Below are positions 36,197 to 45,787 of a DNA stretch of 64,000 nucleotides, in pieces. A program made the position numbers and the translations under genes. Under the pieces are notes generated by a model. The model saw only the letters and a program-made list of their open reading frames with translations. It ran no database searches and was not told the DNA's origin. This DNA is from Acetobacteraceae bacterium (lineage in GTDB: Bacteria > Pseudomonadota > Alphaproteobacteria > Acetobacterales > Acetobacteraceae), in the NCBI GenBank assembly GCA_004843345.1, contig CP039460.1, forward strand, positions 1,270,001-1,334,000, read 5' to 3'. Each line of letters starts with the position of its first letter. Within the stretch, counting starts at the first letter, position 1.

Positions 36197-37618
36197 ATGA
36201 CGCAAGTACCAGAAGTAGAAGCAAAGGCTTCGAAAAAAAAGGGGATGGGACCTTTACAGCTGATTGCGCTTGGGGTTGGTACATCTTTAGGTTCTGGTTT
36301 ATTTGCGGTTAGCGGTATTGCTGCAGGTCAAAATAGTGGGCCAGCTGTCTCTTTATGCTTTATTATCGGGGCGATTGCCTGTGCTTTGGTAGGGCTGTGT
36401 TACGCTGAGCTTTCAACGATGTTTCCAAAGGCTTCTGGGGCATCTTATGCCTATATTTCAGCTGCGCTTGGGGAGTGCCCTGCATGGCTGATGACATGGT
36501 GTCTTGTTTCCTCTTACATTCTTTCGATTTCGATTGTTTCTGTGAGTTGGAGTGGCTATTTCGCAGCGTTTCTTGCAAAATGGCATATTTATATTTCTTC
36601 TCAAATTTTAGAACCGCTTGGAACGGTTTTGACGTTTGAAAATGGCAGCCATGTACTGGCTTATGGCGTTTGGCCAGGGGTGCTTTTGATTTCTTTGGTG
36701 ACGCTGATGCTGAGTTCAGGAACAAAAGAATCTATTGGCTGGAATACGTTTTTTGTTGTTTTGAAGATTTCGGTGGTTATTCTTTTTGTGCTGTTTGCCT
36801 TGCCTGCGGTTTCTTCGGCAAATTACACGCCTTATATTCCTGCCAACCAAGGCACTTTTGGCCATTTTGGATGGAGCGGTGTTATTTCAGGTGCAGTACT
36901 GGTTTTCTTTTCTTACTTAGGATTTGATGTCGTTGCTTCGGCAGGCGCAGATGCACGTAATCCACAACGGGATTTGCCTATTGGGATTTTAGGTGCATTA
37001 ACAACTTGCGCTATTTTAGCCGTTGGGTTTTCGGCTTGTCTTGTGGGGCTTGTGCCCTATTTAGACCTTGCCAATGATACGAGCCCATTGGCAACGGCAA
37101 TGTCGCATCTTCAAATTCCGTTTTTAGCTGAATTCCTAAATCTCTGCATTTTACTTGGTTTTACGGCAGGTCTGTACGGGATTATTTATGGGCAAAGCCG
37201 TGTTTTACGTCATGTCGCTGAAGATGGTCTCTTGCCGGAGATTTTTGCAAAACGCAATAAGCATCAAGCGCCTTGGGTTTCGATTTTGTTTCTCTCTTTC
37301 ATTGGGGCTGTTTTGGCAATTCTGATCCCTGTAAGATTGCTCGGTGGCGTGGCTTCTTTGTCTGTTCTTTTGACTTTTTCGAGCGTGTGTCTTTCTTTGA
37401 TTGTCTTACGCAAACGTCAGCCAAATGCTTTGCGTTCCTTCCGTGTCCCTGGTGGAAAGTGGCTTATTCCGGGGGGAGGGATTTGTGTTTGTGGCACTGG
37501 ACTTGTCACGGTAGAACCGATTTGCTGGCTTTACTTGGGGATTTGGCTTCTCGCTGGAGGTACGATTTACTTGCTCTATGGACGCAAGCATAGCCGTATG
37601 AAACGCAACCTTGCATAA
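36197..37618 (+). CDS. APC family amino-acid permease (first of tandem pair)
   Basis: A 473-residue inner-membrane transporter with about twelve hydrophobic segments. The N-terminal LIALGVGTSLGSGLFAVSGIAAG matches the APC substrate-binding unwound helix (GxxxGSGxF), and FSYLGFDVVASAGADARNPQRDLPIGI is the conserved TM6-loop block. It resembles YfnA/CAT-type cationic or neutral amino-acid permeases; substrate cannot be read from sequence. The upstream Thr-rich leader hints at threonine or a related amino acid (inference). 42 bases before its paralogue. Confidence 0.88.
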   Translation: MTQVPEVEAKASKKKGMGPLQLIALGVGTSLGSGLFAVSGIAAGQNSGPAVSLCFIIGAIACALVGLCYAELSTMFPKASGASYAYISAALGECPAWLMTWCLVSSYILSISIVSVSWSGYFAAFLAKWHIYISSQILEPLGTVLTFENGSHVLAYGVWPGVLLISLVTLMLSSGTKESIGWNTFFVVLKISVVILFVLFALPAVSSANYTPYIPANQGTFGHFGWSGVISGAVLVFFSYLGFDVVASAGADARNPQRDLPIGILGALTTCAILAVGFSACLVGLVPYLDLANDTSPLATAMSHLQIPFLAEFLNLCILLGFTAGLYGIIYGQSRVLRHVAEDGLLPEIFAKRNKHQAPWVSILFLSFIGAVLAILIPVRLLGGVASLSVLLTFSSVCLSLIVLRKRQPNALRSFRVPGGKWLIPGGGICVCGTGLVTVEPICWLYLGIWLLAGGTIYLLYGRKHSRMKRNLA

Positions 37619-37660
37619 AATTTAAACTCTCAAAATATATTATAAGTTTTTAGGATATTT

Positions 37661-39067
<1,407 letters not shown>

Positions 39068-39142
39068 AAAGAAGAAATCTCTACACTTAACCTTCATGTT
39101 ACAGGCGGTCGTCTTAAATTGATCTATTGATCTGAGGAAAAA

Positions 39143-40177
39143 ATGAAAAAAGTTTTTGGTAAGCGTTTTTTTAAAGCAGCGCTGGTCGTTTCTTTAATCT
39201 GGCCAATCACCTTAACAAAGGTGCAGGCAGAGCAGAAAGGCGTTGTTGATGAGTGGTATGCCCATTTAACAATGGATTTAATGCTTGGGGCAAAATTAGA
39301 AGCGGCTGCAATTTATGAAAAGCGTGTGCCTTGGCTGTTTTATTTTTATCCTGCCTTGTCAAAGTTGACACGGGTTCCTGCAACAGGTTTCAATCCAGAG
39401 CAGATTATTACGATGAACCCAAAATATGTGGTTCTACCGATAACGTTTAAAGCGCAAGCAGAAACCTTACAACATGCCCATATTCAGGCGTCTGTTTTGG
39501 ATTTTAAGGATATGGCTGGTTTACTTGCATGTGTTGATGAAAGTGCCAAGCTTGAAAACACCTCAGTCGCCTTTCAGAAAGCTGAAGCCTATCGTGCCTT
39601 TGTCACAGAAATTGTTGGCGCAGAGGTTCTTGAAAAAGAAAAAAAGGCTTTGCTAAACGAAAATCGTTTGCGACATTTTTCGTTTTTCTCAAAGAAAGAT
39701 CAGAGTGATAGAAAGCGAATTTTACATATTTCGTCTTTAAATCCTCTAACCGTAGACGGCAAAGAGACAATCATTGATGAATGGATTTCTTTGGCAGGGG
39801 GACAAAATGTGGTTGAGGCTAAAGGAAATAATCATCCTGTGACTTGGGAGCAAGTTTTTGCTTCCAACCCGGATGTGATCATTTTAGGATCAGGTTCTGG
39901 CAGTTGGGAGAAAGGCACTGTTCCAAAAGGAGCTGAGTTTTTGCCAGCGATTCAGTCTGGTCATCTTTATCGCAATCCAACAGGAATTTTTCTATGGGAT
40001 CGTTATGGTTTAGAGTTGCCGCTCCAAATTCTTTGGGCGAAGAATATTCTTGCAGGTAAAAATCCTGATAATTTAGAAATGCGCGAGAAGATGAAAGAAT
40101 TTTATGGAAGATTTTTTGATCTTCACCCTTCAGAGGAAGTTTTAGGGCAGATACTAAAAGGGGAGACACCACACTGA
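39143..40177 (+). CDS. periplasmic binding protein, FecB/BtuF-like
   Basis: A 344-residue protein with a signal peptide cut near TKVQA and a Peripla_BP_2-like fold. Seen: NPEQIITMNPKYVVLP, the middle alpha-helical linker, ILHISSLNPLTVDGKETIIDEWISLAGGQNVVE and VTWEQVFASNPDVIILGSG. Such proteins carry ferric siderophores, heme or cobalamin to ABC importers. No permease or ATPase gene lies next to it, so the partner must be elsewhere. The ligand is unknown. Confidence 0.85.
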   Translation: MKKVFGKRFFKAALVVSLIWPITLTKVQAEQKGVVDEWYAHLTMDLMLGAKLEAAAIYEKRVPWLFYFYPALSKLTRVPATGFNPEQIITMNPKYVVLPITFKAQAETLQHAHIQASVLDFKDMAGLLACVDESAKLENTSVAFQKAEAYRAFVTEIVGAEVLEKEKKALLNENRLRHFSFFSKKDQSDRKRILHISSLNPLTVDGKETIIDEWISLAGGQNVVEAKGNNHPVTWEQVFASNPDVIILGSGSGSWEKGTVPKGAEFLPAIQSGHLYRNPTGIFLWDRYGLELPLQILWAKNILAGKNPDNLEMREKMKEFYGRFFDLHPSEEVLGQILKGETPH

Positions 40178-40195
40178 GTGTTGTGCCTCCTTTTT
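40156..40195 (+). terminator. terminator at end of the binding-protein gene
   Basis: A long imperfect stem (AAAAGGGGAG...CACCACACT with AGTGTTGTG...CTCCTTTTT) that includes the stop codon, ending in five T. Confidence 0.65.
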
Positions 40196-40222
40196 AGAGA
40201 AAAGCCTTGAAAGAGACTTTTC

Positions 40223-40762
40223 TTATTTTGTTGGTGCTAGCACCATAATCATTTGGCGATTTTCAAGTTTAGGCAGAAGTTCTGCTTTTCCGATTTCGCC
40301 AACCTCTTCTCTGAGGCGCTCCATCATTTTTGAGCCGAGCTCTTGGTGTGCCATTTCACGCCCTTTAAAGCGGAGTGAAACTTTCACTTTGTCGCCAGCT
40401 TCTAAAAAGGATTGTACGGCACGCAGTTTGACTTGGAAGTCGTGTTCGCCTGTACCTGGGCGAATTTTAACTTCTTTAAGTTCAATGACTTTCTGCTTTT
40501 TACGGGCTTCATTTTTCTTTTTTTGCTGCTCGTATTTGAATTTACCGTAATCTAAAATTTTGCAAACGGGCGGAGTCGCCGTTGGACTAATCTCAAGCAA
40601 ATCCATCCCTTCTGCGTAGGCACGCGCGATGGCTTCACGGATTGGCAAAATACCAATCATCTCACCATCAGCCGCAACAACGCGGACTTGTGGAGTACGG
40701 ATTTCTTCGTTAAGGCGTGGCCCTTCCTTTGCAGGGGTTTGGGCATGTGGAAGTCGTGCTAT
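40223..40762 (-). CDS. infC: translation initiation factor IF-3, AUA start
   Basis: A 179-residue IF-3, which binds 30S and controls start-codon fidelity. Domains: N-terminal GPRLNEEIRTPQVRVVAADGEMIG, the linker KFKYEQQKKKNEARKK and the C-terminal VKIRPGTGEHDFQVKLRAVQSFLEAGDKVKVSLRFKGREM. No ATG, GTG or TTG fits the family N-terminus. The reading frame instead begins at ATA (40762-40760) with GAGG eight bases upstream, giving IARLPHAQTP as the start. Unusual infC starts are known (AUU in E. coli) and support autoregulation. An internal ATG at 40660 would delete the first 34 residues. Downstream of thrS. Confidence 0.9.
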   Translation of the reverse strand: MARLPHAQTPAKEGPRLNEEIRTPQVRVVAADGEMIGILPIREAIARAYAEGMDLLEISPTATPPVCKILDYGKFKYEQQKKKNEARKKQKVIELKEVKIRPGTGEHDFQVKLRAVQSFLEAGDKVKVSLRFKGREMAHQELGSKMMERLREEVGEIGKAELLPKLENRQMIMVLAPTK

Positions 40763-40885
40763 GTTCAGATCCTCGCAAACGTAAATAATAACCTACCTTA
40801 GAGATTTTTGAATGAGTTAATCTCTAAGATGCTTCTTTATATCCTAAATATAGTCTCTCACCAAGGTGATTTACAGGGAAGAGGT

Positions 40886-42826
40886 TTAAGATAAATTTCC
40901 CAGCCTTTCAAGATCGGGGGCAATGGCTTTGTTTTTAAGCAAGTGAATCGCTTCTTCGAGGGGCATTACCGTATTCTTTTGTGACCCTAATTCACGAAGA
41001 GAAACAGTTTGCTCCTCGGCCTCTTTTCTCCCAATGGCAAGAATGAAAGGAATTTTTTGCAGACTTAAATCTCGGATTTTGGCATTGATTTTATCATTTT
41101 CAAAATGCCGCTGCACAGAGAGTCCGCTCGCTTCAAGTTTCCGTGCAACCTCTTCGCCGTAGTCGTTTGCATCGGAAACAATCGTTGCGATAGCAACCTG
41201 TGTTGGTGCCAGCCATAAAGGGAATTTTCCAGCATGTTCTTCAATTAAAATTCCTAGAAAACGCTCAAAGCTTCCTAAAATGGCACGGTGCAACATGACG
41301 GGGCGGTGACGGTTGCCATCACGGCCAATATAAGTAACGTCCAATCTTTCTGGCAGGACGTAATCTACTTGAAGCGTACCGCATTGCCATTCCCGTCCAA
41401 GAGCATCTGTTAGGACAAATTCCAGTTTAGGGCCGTAAAAAGCACCTTCCCCTTTATTGAGTTCATAGACGACACCGGCAAGTTCACAGGCTTTTTTCAA
41501 AGCGCCCTCGGAACGGTCCCATGTTTCATCTGAACCGGCTCTGGTCTCTGGACGGTCTGAAAATTTGACGCTGAAACTTTTAAAGCCCAGGTCTTTATAA
41601 GCTTCGGAGAGCATCTTAACAAAGCGAACCGTTTCGTCTGCAATTTGCTCTTCTTCACAGAAAATATGGGCGTCATCTTGTGTAAAGCCTCTAACACGCA
41701 TAATGCCGTGTAAGGCGCCAGATGGCTCATAGCGGTGGCAAGAGCCGAATTCTGCCATGCGCAAAGGTAATTCACGGTAGGAGCGCAGCGTATGGCGGAA
41801 AATTTCGACATGGCAGGGGCAATTCATGGGTTTAAGAGCAAAGATCTTATCTTCGTCCTCAACCTGTGCGATATACATGTGTTCACGATATTTATCCCAG
41901 TGCCCTGAGCGCTCCCAGAAGGAGCGGTCTAAAAGCTGCGGGGTTTTAACCTCTTGATACCCATGGCGGACTTGAAGGCGACGCATATAATTTTGAAGCA
42001 TTGTGTAAAGTTGCCAGCCTTTTGTATGCCAAAAAATTTGTCCAGGCGCTTCTTCTTGGAGGTGATAGAGATCCATTTGCTTGCCGATTCGGCGATGATC
42101 CCGTTTTTCTGCTTCTTCAAGGCGGTGGAGATAGGTTTTTAATTCTTTTGCGTCCCGCCAAGCTGTTCCATAGATACGGGTGAGCATGGGGTTTCGATGA
42201 TCTCCACGCCAATAAGCGCCTGCAACACGCATAAGCTTAAAGGCTGTGCCAATATCGCCCGTATGGCGGAGGTGAGGGCCTCGGCAAAGGTCAAGCCATT
42301 CTCCTTGACGGTAGATAGAAAGATCTTCGCCAGCAGGCAGATTTTCAATCAGCTCACCTTTAAATTTCTCCCCTTTAGAGAGGAAAAAATCAAGCGCTTT
42401 TTTACGATCCCAGACTTCACGTTCAAATGGACGTTTGAGCGCAATAATTTCCTTCATTTTATTTTCGATTGCTTCAAAGTCAGCAGGCGTGAAGGGTTCT
42501 GCCCTTTCAAAATCGTAGTAAAAACCGTCTTTAATGCTTGGGCCAATGGTGACTTGTGTTCCAGGCCAAAGTTCCTGAACAGCTTCTGCGAGCACATGGG
42601 CTGTATCATGGCGGATAAGTTCCAGCGCTTCGGGGTCTTTTCGTGTGATAAAACGAACGGCCGCATTGTTTGAAATGCTTTCTGAAATGTCTTTTAAGTG
42701 CCCATCGACTTCCATAGCCAAGGCAGCTTTGGCGAGGCCTTCTCCAATGGACGAAGCAATCTCAGTTCCAGTTACAGGGTGACTGAATTCTTTCGTATTT
42801 CCATCTGGGAGAGTGATGACAACCAT
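40886..42826 (-). CDS. thrS: threonyl-tRNA synthetase
   Basis: A 646-residue class II synthetase that charges tRNA-Thr. It has an N-terminal TGS domain ([13 protein letters not shown]), an editing domain with [11 protein letters not shown] and the zinc-site cysteine [10 protein letters not shown], class II motifs including [12 protein letters not shown] and [14 protein letters not shown], and a C-terminal anticodon-binding domain. Followed by infC at 124 bases, the common thrS-infC order. No T-box element was seen upstream. Confidence 0.97.
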   Translation of the reverse strand: MVVITLPDGNTKEFSHPVTGTEIASSIGEGLAKAALAMEVDGHLKDISESISNNAAVRFITRKDPEALELIRHDTAHVLAEAVQELWPGTQVTIGPSIKDGFYYDFERAEPFTPADFEAIENKMKEIIALKRPFEREVWDRKKALDFFLSKGEKFKGELIENLPAGEDLSIYRQGEWLDLCRGPHLRHTGDIGTAFKLMRVAGAYWRGDHRNPMLTRIYGTAWRDAKELKTYLHRLEEAEKRDHRRIGKQMDLYHLQEEAPGQIFWHTKGWQLYTMLQNYMRRLQVRHGYQEVKTPQLLDRSFWERSGHWDKYREHMYIAQVEDEDKIFALKPMNCPCHVEIFRHTLRSYRELPLRMAEFGSCHRYEPSGALHGIMRVRGFTQDDAHIFCEEEQIADETVRFVKMLSEAYKDLGFKSFSVKFSDRPETRAGSDETWDRSEGALKKACELAGVVYELNKGEGAFYGPKLEFVLTDALGREWQCGTLQVDYVLPERLDVTYIGRDGNRHRPVMLHRAILGSFERFLGILIEEHAGKFPLWLAPTQVAIATIVSDANDYGEEVARKLEASGLSVQRHFENDKINAKIRDLSLQKIPFILAIGRKEAEEQTVSLRELGSQKNTVMPLEEAIHLLKNKAIAPDLERLGNLS

Positions 42827-42881
42827 CTTAAAACACTTTCTTAAAGTTGAAATTCCAAGCTTAAAACTGATTTTATGAAAA

Positions 42882-43829
42882 CTAGCCTAGTTTTTTTAAT
42901 AAATGAAGGGCTGATTCTAGCACTTTTCTAAAAGAGAGAGAAGCTGTGTCTCTGGCTTGTAAAGTTGTCACATCTCCTGCCTTTAAGGGAATGGGGCTAT
43001 GAAATCTCGGATCTGAAAAAGTAGAAAAAAGAACGAGGGTCGGGCAGCCGCAGAAGGTTGCCAAATGCATGCTTCCTGTATCTGCGCCAATGCAAAGGTC
43101 TGCTTGGCTCATGATTTTAGCCAAATCAGGAATGGTGGTTTTTCCTCTAAGATCAAGAATATTGAGTTTTGCAAGGCGCTCTTGGGATTTTAGAGGTGCC
43201 GCCTTTTTCCCAGTGAGAATGGGCTGAAATCCTTCCTTTGCGAGTAAAAAAGCAAGTTGAATAAAATTTTGCAAAGGCCAAGATTTATAACGGTGCTTTT
43301 CACTTGTTTCTGCGCAAAGAACAATATAAGGCCCTCTTGGATTTTGAGGCAGCTGGATTTTGCCCGCCTCAATAAGCCAATTGGCTTTTTGTGGGGCTAA
43401 AGGCGGAATATGCAGTTCTTGGAGATATTTTGCCTGTCGGATTAAAGCGTGAAGAGGTGTTTTTTTTCCGAGTTTCTTTAAAATATCACGTTTTTTCGCA
43501 TGTCCGGAAAAAGAGAGATAAATTTGGCTTCTTAAAGATTGTTGTAAATCAATGACTAACGCATATTGCGAGATAATTTTTAGACGTTTCTGCAAGCAGC
43601 GCCATTTTGATAGAGAAAATCCTAGCCTTTCCCGTTGATCGGTTAAGATTTCATCGAAGTAAGGGGAAAGCGCCGCAATTTCTTTGAGAGAAGGATCGCA
43701 GAGAAGCGTGATATGTGCCATTGGGCACGTTTTGCGAATGGCCTCAAAACTTGGAAAGGACTGAATGAAGTCACCAAAAGCACCATGTTTTATGATGAGA
43801 ATTTTAGGTTTGGAAACGTTTGGAGTCAT
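42882..43829 (-). CDS. glycosyltransferase family 9 (heptosyltransferase-like)
   Basis: A 315-residue GT-B protein. [25 protein letters not shown] is the N-terminal GT9 signature, and [27 protein letters not shown] is the C-terminal nucleotide-sugar site. It may add heptose or another sugar to LPS core, or act on surface proteins. The open frame extends back to 43955, inside grpE, but ATG 43829 sits just before the conserved region. In the same direction as grpE upstream and thrS downstream. Confidence 0.85.
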   Translation of the reverse strand: MTPNVSKPKILIIKHGAFGDFIQSFPSFEAIRKTCPMAHITLLCDPSLKEIAALSPYFDEILTDQRERLGFSLSKWRCLQKRLKIISQYALVIDLQQSLRSQIYLSFSGHAKKRDILKKLGKKTPLHALIRQAKYLQELHIPPLAPQKANWLIEAGKIQLPQNPRGPYIVLCAETSEKHRYKSWPLQNFIQLAFLLAKEGFQPILTGKKAAPLKSQERLAKLNILDLRGKTTIPDLAKIMSQADLCIGADTGSMHLATFCGCPTLVLFSTFSDPRFHSPIPLKAGDVTTLQARDTASLSFRKVLESALHLLKKLG

Positions 43830-43905
43830 TGTGAAAAATCCCCCAACACCAATGAAGGAGAGGGGGCTTTCTTTCGTTAAATTTCTACGGGGATTTATGA
43901 AGCAC

Positions 43906-44553
43906 TTATTCTTCGTTTGCAGCTCTGCCTGTGGAGGAATCTGCAGCAACCACAACCATTGCAGGTTTAAGAAGGCGGTTTTTGAGTTTCCAAACAGGAT
44001 TATGCGTCATCATGACATGGTTCGGCGCAAAATCTTCGGAATGCATTTGCTGTAGCGCCTCATGATGATTGGGGTCAAAAGGCTTTCCGACAGGGTCTTC
44101 CCGTGTGATTCCGTGGCGTTCTAACATTGAAAGGAAAGATTTTTCTGTGCTTTCCAAGCCTTTACGGATGGCTTTTAGATTTTTTGAATCCTCTTCAGCT
44201 TCAGCTTCAGCTTCAGCTTCAGCTTCAGGAGGAAGGGAGGCTAGGGCACGTTGGAGATTATCGATCTCGCCCACCAAATCTTTTGCAAATTTTTGAATGG
44301 CATAATCACGCAGATCCGCTTTTTCTTTCTCCGCACGGACAATAAAATTTTGTTTTTCGGCTTCGGAACGCTTCCAGCGGTCTTCCATTGCCGAAAGGTC
44401 TTCAGCCATGGTTGCAATGCGGTTATCTAAATCTTCTTGAGAGGCCAAATCTTCACTATTTTCAGCGCTATCTGATTGCGCTGTGTTTTCTGTATTTATT
44501 TCTTCTTCTGGAGGAACTGTGTGAGATTCTGAGGGGTGATGTTTTTTGCTCAT
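43906..44553 (-). CDS. grpE: nucleotide exchange factor GrpE
   Basis: A 215-residue DnaK co-chaperone. It has a long coiled coil (about 40-110), then FLSMLERHGITREDPVGKPFDPNHHEALQQM, the beta-domain signature. The linker contains an (EA)-repeat encoded by six perfect CTTCAG hexamers (plus strand 44193-44228). ATG 44553 (MSKKHHPSE) is preferred to an upstream frame extension because of its GGCGA site. dnaK and hrcA are not adjacent, which is unusual. Confidence 0.94.
   Translation of the reverse strand: MSKKHHPSESHTVPPEEEINTENTAQSDSAENSEDLASQEDLDNRIATMAEDLSAMEDRWKRSEAEKQNFIVRAEKEKADLRDYAIQKFAKDLVGEIDNLQRALASLPPEAEAEAEAEAEEDSKNLKAIRKGLESTEKSFLSMLERHGITREDPVGKPFDPNHHEALQQMHSEDFAPNHVMMTHNPVWKLKNRLLKPAMVVVAADSSTGRAANEE
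44193..44228. repeat. hexanucleotide tandem repeat in grpE
   Basis: Six perfect copies of CTTCAG (plus strand), encoding alternating Glu-Ala in GrpE. Changes in copy number would stay in frame. Confidence 0.9.
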
Positions 44554-44806
44554 AATATCGCCTAAAAGATGCCAGCTTAGAAAATTCAAAAATAAGGGAG
44601 ATGCTCTTTTGGGAGGCACGCCTTACATTATATTGATAAGGAAATACAAGTTTCCAGTTCTATATCTTCCTAAAGAACTGGCAATCCTTTCTGCGGAAAA
44701 CAAGGGGAAAAATATCTTTTTACTCTTGAAATCGCAATTAAGTACGATAATCTATACACCTGTCTCTCTATCTTCCTTAGATGAGACCATTTGGACATTA
44801 GTGGTT

Positions 44807-45763
44807 ATGCAAGATTCTCCTTCTCTTCCCTCAAACGCGTCTCCTTCTGAAGAACGGCAGCATACACTTATTTTAAGTGGGCTTTCAGGGTCGGGGAAAT
44901 CTTCTATTTTGGCGATGTTGGAGGATTTGGGCTATGAAGTTGTTGATAATCCACCTTTAGAATTCTTAGATGCGCTGGCAAAGCATGCCAGCCCTTTAAG
45001 GGCGATTGGTTTAGATGTCCGTTCTTATGGGTTTAAATCCGAAATTTTGCTTGAGAAGTTACAGCTTTTAAGACAGGACAAGCATGCCTGCGTTGAGTTG
45101 TTATATACGGCAGCCGATGAAGAAGTTTTAATGAAACGTTTCACGGCGACACGTCGCCGTCATCCTCTTTCGATGGGGTATAAAAGTGAAAATCAGGAAG
45201 AGGGCGCTTCTCTGAGGGAAGGCATTAAAAAGGAAATTGCGCTTTTAGATCCTGTTTGCCAAGCGGCGGATAATGTTTTGGATACGTCTGATTTAACGCT
45301 TCCTGTTTTGCGTCAGCTGGTTCAGAAGAGTTTTGGCGGTAATAGAGATTATAAAATGAGTGTCACGGTCATGTCTTTTGCGTTTCCGCATGGACTTCCG
45401 AGAGAAGCAGATATGATTTTTGATGCCCGTTTTTTACAAAATCCTTATTATATTGAATCCTTGCGAGAAAAAACGGGATTAGATCAAGACGTTGTGGCAC
45501 ATGTTGCTGAAGATGCGGATTATGAAGAATTTTATCAGGAAATTCTTAAAATGATGCGTCTCGTTTTGCCCCGTTTTGCGAAAGAGGGGAAAAAATATGT
45601 CACCATTGGCATTGGATGTAGTGGCGGACGGCATCGCTCTGTTGCGCTGACGGAGCGGCTAAGCAAAGATTTAAATGCTCTAATGAAAGCGGGCTTGCCA
45701 AGGGAAATCGATTTTTCATTGGCGGTTGTGCATCGGGAATTAAAAAAACAGCAGTCTTTTTAG
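44807..45763 (+). CDS. rapZ: RNase adapter RapZ-like nucleotide-binding protein
   Basis: A 318-residue P-loop protein of the RapZ/YvcJ family. Walker A GLSGSGKS is at 25-32, followed by EDLGYEVVDNPP, RRRHPLS, VMSFAFPHGLPREADMIFD and the C-terminal signature IGIGCSGGRHRSVAL. In enterobacteria RapZ controls GlmS through small-RNA decay. In alphaproteobacteria the role is less defined and usually tied to PTS genes, which are absent here. The frame is open to 44546 but no family sequence lies before the ATG at 44807. Confidence 0.92.
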   Translation: MQDSPSLPSNASPSEERQHTLILSGLSGSGKSSILAMLEDLGYEVVDNPPLEFLDALAKHASPLRAIGLDVRSYGFKSEILLEKLQLLRQDKHACVELLYTAADEEVLMKRFTATRRRHPLSMGYKSENQEEGASLREGIKKEIALLDPVCQAADNVLDTSDLTLPVLRQLVQKSFGGNRDYKMSVTVMSFAFPHGLPREADMIFDARFLQNPYYIESLREKTGLDQDVVAHVAEDADYEEFYQEILKMMRLVLPRFAKEGKKYVTIGIGCSGGRHRSVALTERLSKDLNALMKAGLPREIDFSLAVVHRELKKQQSF

Positions 45764-45781
45764 AGACTGCTGTTAAAGTTT
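45747..45781. terminator. bidirectional terminator, rapZ / mechanosensitive channel
   Basis: Perfect 11-bp stem AACAGCAGTCT / AGACTGCTGTT overlapping the rapZ stop, with A and T tracts on both sides. Confidence 0.85.
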
Positions 45782-45787
45782 TAAGGA

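Noticed and set aside
42878-42894. AAAACTAG-C-CTAGTTTT palindrome at the end of the GT9 gene
   Set aside because: The loop is too short and the stem too A/T-rich for a convincing terminator in the direction of the gene.
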